The translations under genes were made by a program, and so were the position numbers. DNA of 9,090 nt from Dehalococcoidia bacterium CG2_30_46_19 (GTDB taxonomy: Bacteria > Chloroflexota > Dehalococcoidia > GIF9 > AB-539-J10), in contig MNYD01000137.1 of NCBI GenBank assembly GCA_001872925.1, positions 1-9,090 on the forward strand, in the 5' to 3' direction. The notes under the pieces were generated by a model. That model was given only the letters and a program-made list of their open reading frames with translations, made no database searches and was not told where the DNA came from. Of the stretch, positions 6,942-9,090 are shown one piece after another (within the stretch, counting starts at the first letter, position 1; every line of letters begins with the position of its first letter).

Positions 6942-6972
6942 ACCTCCCTTGTCAGAAATTTGCCCTATTATA
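6942..6972 (-). promoter_or_regulatory. Candidate -10 box and Shine-Dalgarno site of the FMN-sepS-pscS operon
   Basis: On the minus strand a perfect TATAAT lies at 6972-6967. The best -35 at 17-bp spacing (GCGATA, 6995-6990) is poor. The start would be near 6960, giving a leader of about 24 bases that contains GGGAGGT (6948-6942) five bases before the ATG. The ribosome site is firm and the promoter is tentative. The leader is too short for a T-box or riboswitch. Confidence 0.45.
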
Positions 6973-7008
6973 CCTCATTTTATGGAGTATATCGCACTTA
7001 AGCAGTGT

Positions 7009-7043
7009 TTGACTTATGAAACCCCGATTGAGTAGTATATAAT
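7009..7043 (+). promoter_or_regulatory. Candidate promoter for the hydratase-FMN gene pair
   Basis: TTGACT at 7009-7014 is followed after 18 bp by TAGTAT (7033-7038), overlapping a perfect TATAAT at 7038-7043. The perfect box sits 23 bp from TTGACT, too far for a standard pair, so either the weaker -10 is used or the -35 is different. Transcription would start around 7045-7051, about 50 bases before the ATG. It is divergent from the SepRS operon promoter. Confidence 0.42.
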
Positions 7044-7084
7044 GCAAATTTTTCAATTTATCGGGCACTGTAAAATAAAATTCT

Positions 7085-7093
7085 AAAGGAGGA
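7085..7093 (+). promoter_or_regulatory. Shine-Dalgarno site of the enoyl-CoA hydratase gene
   Basis: AAAGGAGGA lies eight bases before the ATG at 7102, a near-perfect match to the 16S rRNA 3' end. It fixes the start and suggests efficient translation. Confidence 0.85.
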
Positions 7094-7101
7094 CACCTTT
7101 T

Positions 7102-7869
7102 ATGAACTTTGAGACGCTTTCTGTATCACAGGAAGGTAAAATTCTGTATGTCAGCTTGAATAGACCCCAAAAAAGAAACGCCATGAATTTGCAAATGTAC
7201 CAGGACCTTGAGGAATGCATGACCAAAGTGGCCTCCAGGAGTGACGTGGGAGCAGTGATCATTCGAGGGGAAGGAAAAGCGTTCAGCAGCGGCACAGACT
7301 TAACTGAATTAGCGAAACTGGCACAACAAGGTGCTGATATTCAGGACTTTCGAGCGTCAGTAAGAAAACTTCAGCGCGCATTCTCAGAGATAGAGAATCT
7401 CGAGAAAGTGGTTATCGCCGCAATCCATGGATATGCCCTTGGAGGAGCATTTGAATTGATACTCGCCTGTGACCTCAGAATCGCCTCCGAAGAAGCAAGA
7501 TTTTCCATACCCGAGGTGAATTTGGGCATAATCCCGGATTTAGGTGGCTCGCATAGGCTTTCCAGAATGGTAGGCCTGGGCCGAGCAAAGGAACTCATCC
7601 TGACCGGCAAGATGATCTCTGCCTCAGAAGCAGAACGAATCGGACTGATAAACAAGGTTGTCCCCCTGGAACAACTCCGAGATACTGCTAAAGCCTGGGC
7701 AGAGGACATCGTGAATAAACGGCAATTAGCCGTGGGACTGGCAAAGAGAACCATTGACTTGAACTTCTCGTTGAGCACACCTGAGGGACTTGAACTAGCG
7801 GGCATCATGCAGAGTCTCCTTATTTCCGGTGAGAACTTTAGACCGGGAATTACGAAAAAAGATGCTTAA
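7102..7869 (+). CDS. Enoyl-CoA hydratase/isomerase (crotonase) family protein
   Basis: This 255-residue crotonase-fold enzyme probably hydrates or isomerises an enoyl-CoA thioester. N-terminal markers are SLNRPQKRNAMN (18-29) and the first oxyanion-hole segment GEGKAFSSGTDL (56-67). The second, AAIHGYALGGAFELILACDL (106-125), carries Glu118. FSIPEVNLGIIPDLGG (134-149) carries Glu138. These two residues match the positions of the two catalytic glutamates of mitochondrial crotonase (Glu144 and Glu164 in rat), so hydratase chemistry is plausible. Asp146 in the PDLGG turn is common in bacterial members and at the active site of some isomerases. The C-terminus stops shortly after LLISGENFRPG and lacks the usual 'AF-x-EKR-x-P-x-F' ending. 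The gene precedes, by 59 bp, an FMN protein on the same strand and is likely cotranscribed with it. Family assignment is firm; the acyl substrate is unknown. Confidence 0.9.
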   Translation: MNFETLSVSQEGKILYVSLNRPQKRNAMNLQMYQDLEECMTKVASRSDVGAVIIRGEGKAFSSGTDLTELAKLAQQGADIQDFRASVRKLQRAFSEIENLEKVVIAAIHGYALGGAFELILACDLRIASEEARFSIPEVNLGIIPDLGGSHRLSRMVGLGRAKELILTGKMISASEAERIGLINKVVPLEQLRDTAKAWAEDIVNKRQLAVGLAKRTIDLNFSLSTPEGLELAGIMQSLLISGENFRPGITKKDA

Positions 7870-7870
7870 C

Positions 7871-7910
7871 CCGGGAACAATTGCCTGACTTATGAAGCAA
7901 TGCACCCCGG
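7871..7910 (+). promoter_or_regulatory. Intercistronic RNA hairpin between the hydratase and FMN genes
   Basis: CCGGG (7871-7875) pairs with CCCGG (7906-7910), and ATTGC (7880-7884) with GCAAT (7897-7901); a four-base internal loop separates the stems and a 12-base loop caps them. It begins just after the TAA of the hydratase and ends before the next gene's ribosome site. No T-run follows, so it is not a standard intrinsic terminator. It could set mRNA stability or differential expression of the pair. Confidence 0.45.
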
Positions 7911-7917
7911 TCACAAC

Positions 7918-7924
7918 AGGAGGT
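7918..7924 (+). promoter_or_regulatory. Shine-Dalgarno site of the second FMN gene
   Basis: AGGAGGT lies four bases before the ATG at 7929 and fixes this start. It sits just 3' of the intercistronic hairpin, so it stays accessible when that hairpin forms. Confidence 0.8.
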
Positions 7925-7928
7925 TTTT

Positions 7929-8831
7929 ATGACTACACTACTGGATATGCTGGGATGCCGTTACCCAATCATTCAGGGACCAATTAGTGTCCTGAATAGC
8001 CCAAAATTGGTGGCTGCCATTTGTGATGCTGGAGCATTCGGGATGCTTGCTATGGGCTTTATCAGCGGCCTTGAGGAGGCAAAGCGGTTGGTAAAAGAGG
8101 TTCAGGAGCTGACTGATAAGCCCTTCGGGTCAAATCTCTCGCTTATGAACCCTGCAAATGAAAAGATACTCGAGATACTGGCCGACGCCGGGATAAAAGT
8201 CGTCACCACCTCAGCAGGTTCTCCCCGGCATATCTATCCCCAAATCCACGCCCTGGGAATGAAAGGATTTCATGTTGCTCTTTCCCTCCCTCATGCCGTA
8301 AAGGCTACAGATGCCGGTGTGGATGGACTGGTTGCTTCAGGATTAGAGTCAGGTGGTCTTCGCTCTGCTAATCCTGAATCCTCAACCATGGTCCTCGTGC
8401 CATTAGTGGTAGACCATGTAAATGTCCCTGTGGTTGCTGCTGGAGGCATTGCTGACTCACGGGGCTACCGTGCTGCTCTAGCCCTGGGTGCTCAAGGAGT
8501 GCAAATAGGCACACGATTTATAGCTTCCGAGGAAAGCCCGGCTCCTGCGGAATGGAAGAATGCGATACTCAATTGCAGCGACGGTGACACCAGGCTTCTT
8601 CCTATGGGAAATATAAATGTGCGCGTTATCATCAATCCCAAGCTCAAGGAGAAGCTGGATAATCCCAACGTAGACCTCTCCCAAGACTATAATTTGATGA
8701 ACGCCTCTCAAGCCTGGAATACGGGGGACTTTGACCTCTTCCCGGCAGGTGCAGGACAAGTGAGCGCCCTGATTAAAGAGATTAAACCTGTAAAGGCGAT
8801 TATAGAAGAAATGGTTTCAGAAAGGTGTTGA
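7929..8831 (+). CDS. FMN-dependent nitronate monooxygenase-like protein (second, divergent copy)
   Basis: This 300-residue NPD-family TIM-barrel flavoprotein is a distant paralogue of the one upstream of sepS. It has MLGCRYPIIQGPISVLNSPK (7-26), a GAFGMLAMG segment, the shared TDKPFGSNLSLMN (62-74), SGLESGGLRS (137-146), VVAAGGIADSRGYRAALALG (168-187) and VQIGTRFIAS (191-200). The C-terminal AGAGQVSALI matches the family's closing glycine-glutamine segment. The usual histidine after E-S-G-G is Leu144, so nitronate monooxygenase activity in the strict sense is doubtful. A FabK-like or other enoyl/ene-reductase role is possible, and being paired with a crotonase-fold enzyme fits acyl-CoA chemistry, though this is inference. 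The start is fixed by AGGAGGT. Downstream, GGTGTT (8824-8829) can pair with AACACC (8845-8850), a weak hairpin followed seven bases later by TTTT that could act as a poor terminator. Confidence 0.85.
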   Translation: MTTLLDMLGCRYPIIQGPISVLNSPKLVAAICDAGAFGMLAMGFISGLEEAKRLVKEVQELTDKPFGSNLSLMNPANEKILEILADAGIKVVTTSAGSPRHIYPQIHALGMKGFHVALSLPHAVKATDAGVDGLVASGLESGGLRSANPESSTMVLVPLVVDHVNVPVVAAGGIADSRGYRAALALGAQGVQIGTRFIASEESPAPAEWKNAILNCSDGDTRLLPMGNINVRVIINPKLKEKLDNPNVDLSQDYNLMNASQAWNTGDFDLFPAGAGQVSALIKEIKPVKAIIEEMVSERC

Positions 8832-8914
8832 ATATTTACCAAAAAACACCCTCCACTTTTGAGCTTAAATTTGGGGCTCGCACAATTCTTTACTCTGCTC
8901 AAACCCTCCCACAC

Positions 8915-9005
8915 GTCATTGCGAGCCTTTCTTATTGTCATTGCGAGCCCCTTCACTTACTGTCATTCTGACCCTGAATGAAGGGGAAGAATCTCACGCT
9001 CAGGG
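8915..9005. repeat. Cluster of degenerate 'TCATTGCGAG' REP-like repeat units
   Basis: GTCATTGCGAG occurs at 8915-8925 and 8937-8947, and a variant, TGTCATTCTGAC, at 8961-8972, at 22- to 24-bp intervals. The first two match the arms of the element at 3051-3194. Inverted pairs join them: CCCCTTCA (8948-8955) with TGAAGGGG (8979-8986), and CCCTGA (8972-8977) with TCAGGG (9000-9005). This looks like nested partial copies of a dispersed repeat. It may also help end transcription of the preceding FMN gene. The rest of 8832-9090 shows no convincing gene. Confidence 0.7.
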
Positions 9006-9076
9006 CAGGCTCCGGCGTGGCACGTATATTGATGTAGGATGTATCATGTAGTTTGGAGAGCATTTGGGAGACCTCT

Positions 9077-9090
9077 ATGAGCGTGGCTGG
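9077..9090 (+). CDS. Possible start of a gene running off the right edge
   Basis: ATG AGC GTG GCT opens at 9077 with GGGAG (9066-9070) six bases upstream, a fair ribosome site, so a plus-strand gene could begin here. Only four codons are visible and no function can be given. A competing reading is a minus-strand frame open from the edge down to a TGA at 8953-8955, but its last part is translated repeat sequence. Confidence 0.22.

Noticed and set aside
6937..7101. T-box or tRNA-Cys gene in the divergent region beside the SepRS operon.
   Set aside because: No T-box consensus or tRNA fold on either strand; the region is explained by two short promoters and ribosome sites.
7371..7808. A 145-codon minus-strand ORF inside the hydratase gene.
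   Set aside because: It is antisense to conserved crotonase motifs, without domain resemblance or its own ribosome site.
7840..7928. Frameshift mutation truncating the hydratase.
   Set aside because: The -1 frame reads YEKRC, faintly like the family's EKR ending, but the AF and proline-phenylalanine positions are missing; 255 residues is a normal length.
8478..8956. Minus-strand ORFs of 93 and 82 codons opposite the second FMN gene.
   Set aside because: They are antisense shadows of a well-supported FMN protein; the upstream part of the second lies in the repeat cluster.

Overview
The window looks like a bacterial chromosome segment, most likely from an uncultured anaerobic member of the Chloroflexota (Dehalococcoidia-like). 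This assignment is inference. It rests on bacterial-type genes with strong Shine-Dalgarno sites and sigma70-like promoter boxes, several FMN and acyl-CoA enzymes, short REP-like 'TGTCATTGCGAG' repeats, and a bacterial copy of the archaeal-type tRNA-dependent cysteine pathway, which is known from only a few bacterial lineages including Chloroflexi. Eight complete protein genes fill nearly all of the sequence. No rRNA, tRNA, CRISPR array, transposase or phage gene was found, and no gene-free stretch exceeds 300 bases.

Layout. Left part, minus strand: a saccharopine-dehydrogenase-family NADP oxidoreductase (93-1235) and a class 1B dihydroorotate dehydrogenase, pyrD (1375-2331). A divergent rimI-like ribosomal-protein acetyltransferase (2389-3033) follows on the plus strand. 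A 144-bp nested inverted-repeat element (3051-3194) lies between convergent rimI and the next operon. The centre is a three-gene minus-strand operon, read from 6936 down to 3278: an FMN-dependent nitronate-monooxygenase-like protein, O-phosphoseryl-tRNA synthetase (SepRS, sepS) and Sep-tRNA:Cys-tRNA synthase (SepCysS, pscS). sepS and pscS overlap by 11 bp, and pscS starts with TTG. Divergently, on the plus strand, come a crotonase-fold enoyl-CoA hydratase/isomerase (7102-7869) and a second FMN nitronate-monooxygenase-like protein (7929-8831). The right end holds degenerate copies of the REP-like repeat and possibly the first codons of another gene.

How the genes work together. SepRS charges tRNA-Cys with O-phosphoserine and SepCysS converts it to Cys-tRNA-Cys, so cysteine is made on the tRNA without necessarily using CysRS. 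This pair is the outstanding feature of the window. The other genes are pyrimidine synthesis (pyrD), ribosomal-protein modification (rimI) and redox/acyl-CoA metabolism. Both FMN proteins lack the histidine normally found after the flavin-binding 'E-x-G-G' motif, so nitronate oxidation is doubtful and a reductase role is possible.

Secondary points are a TAG-terminated gene whose frame stays open to the window edge (of interest because some SepRS-bearing Chloroflexi are reported to use pyrrolysine), a possible nine-codon leader ORF, and an intercistronic hairpin between the hydratase and the second FMN gene.
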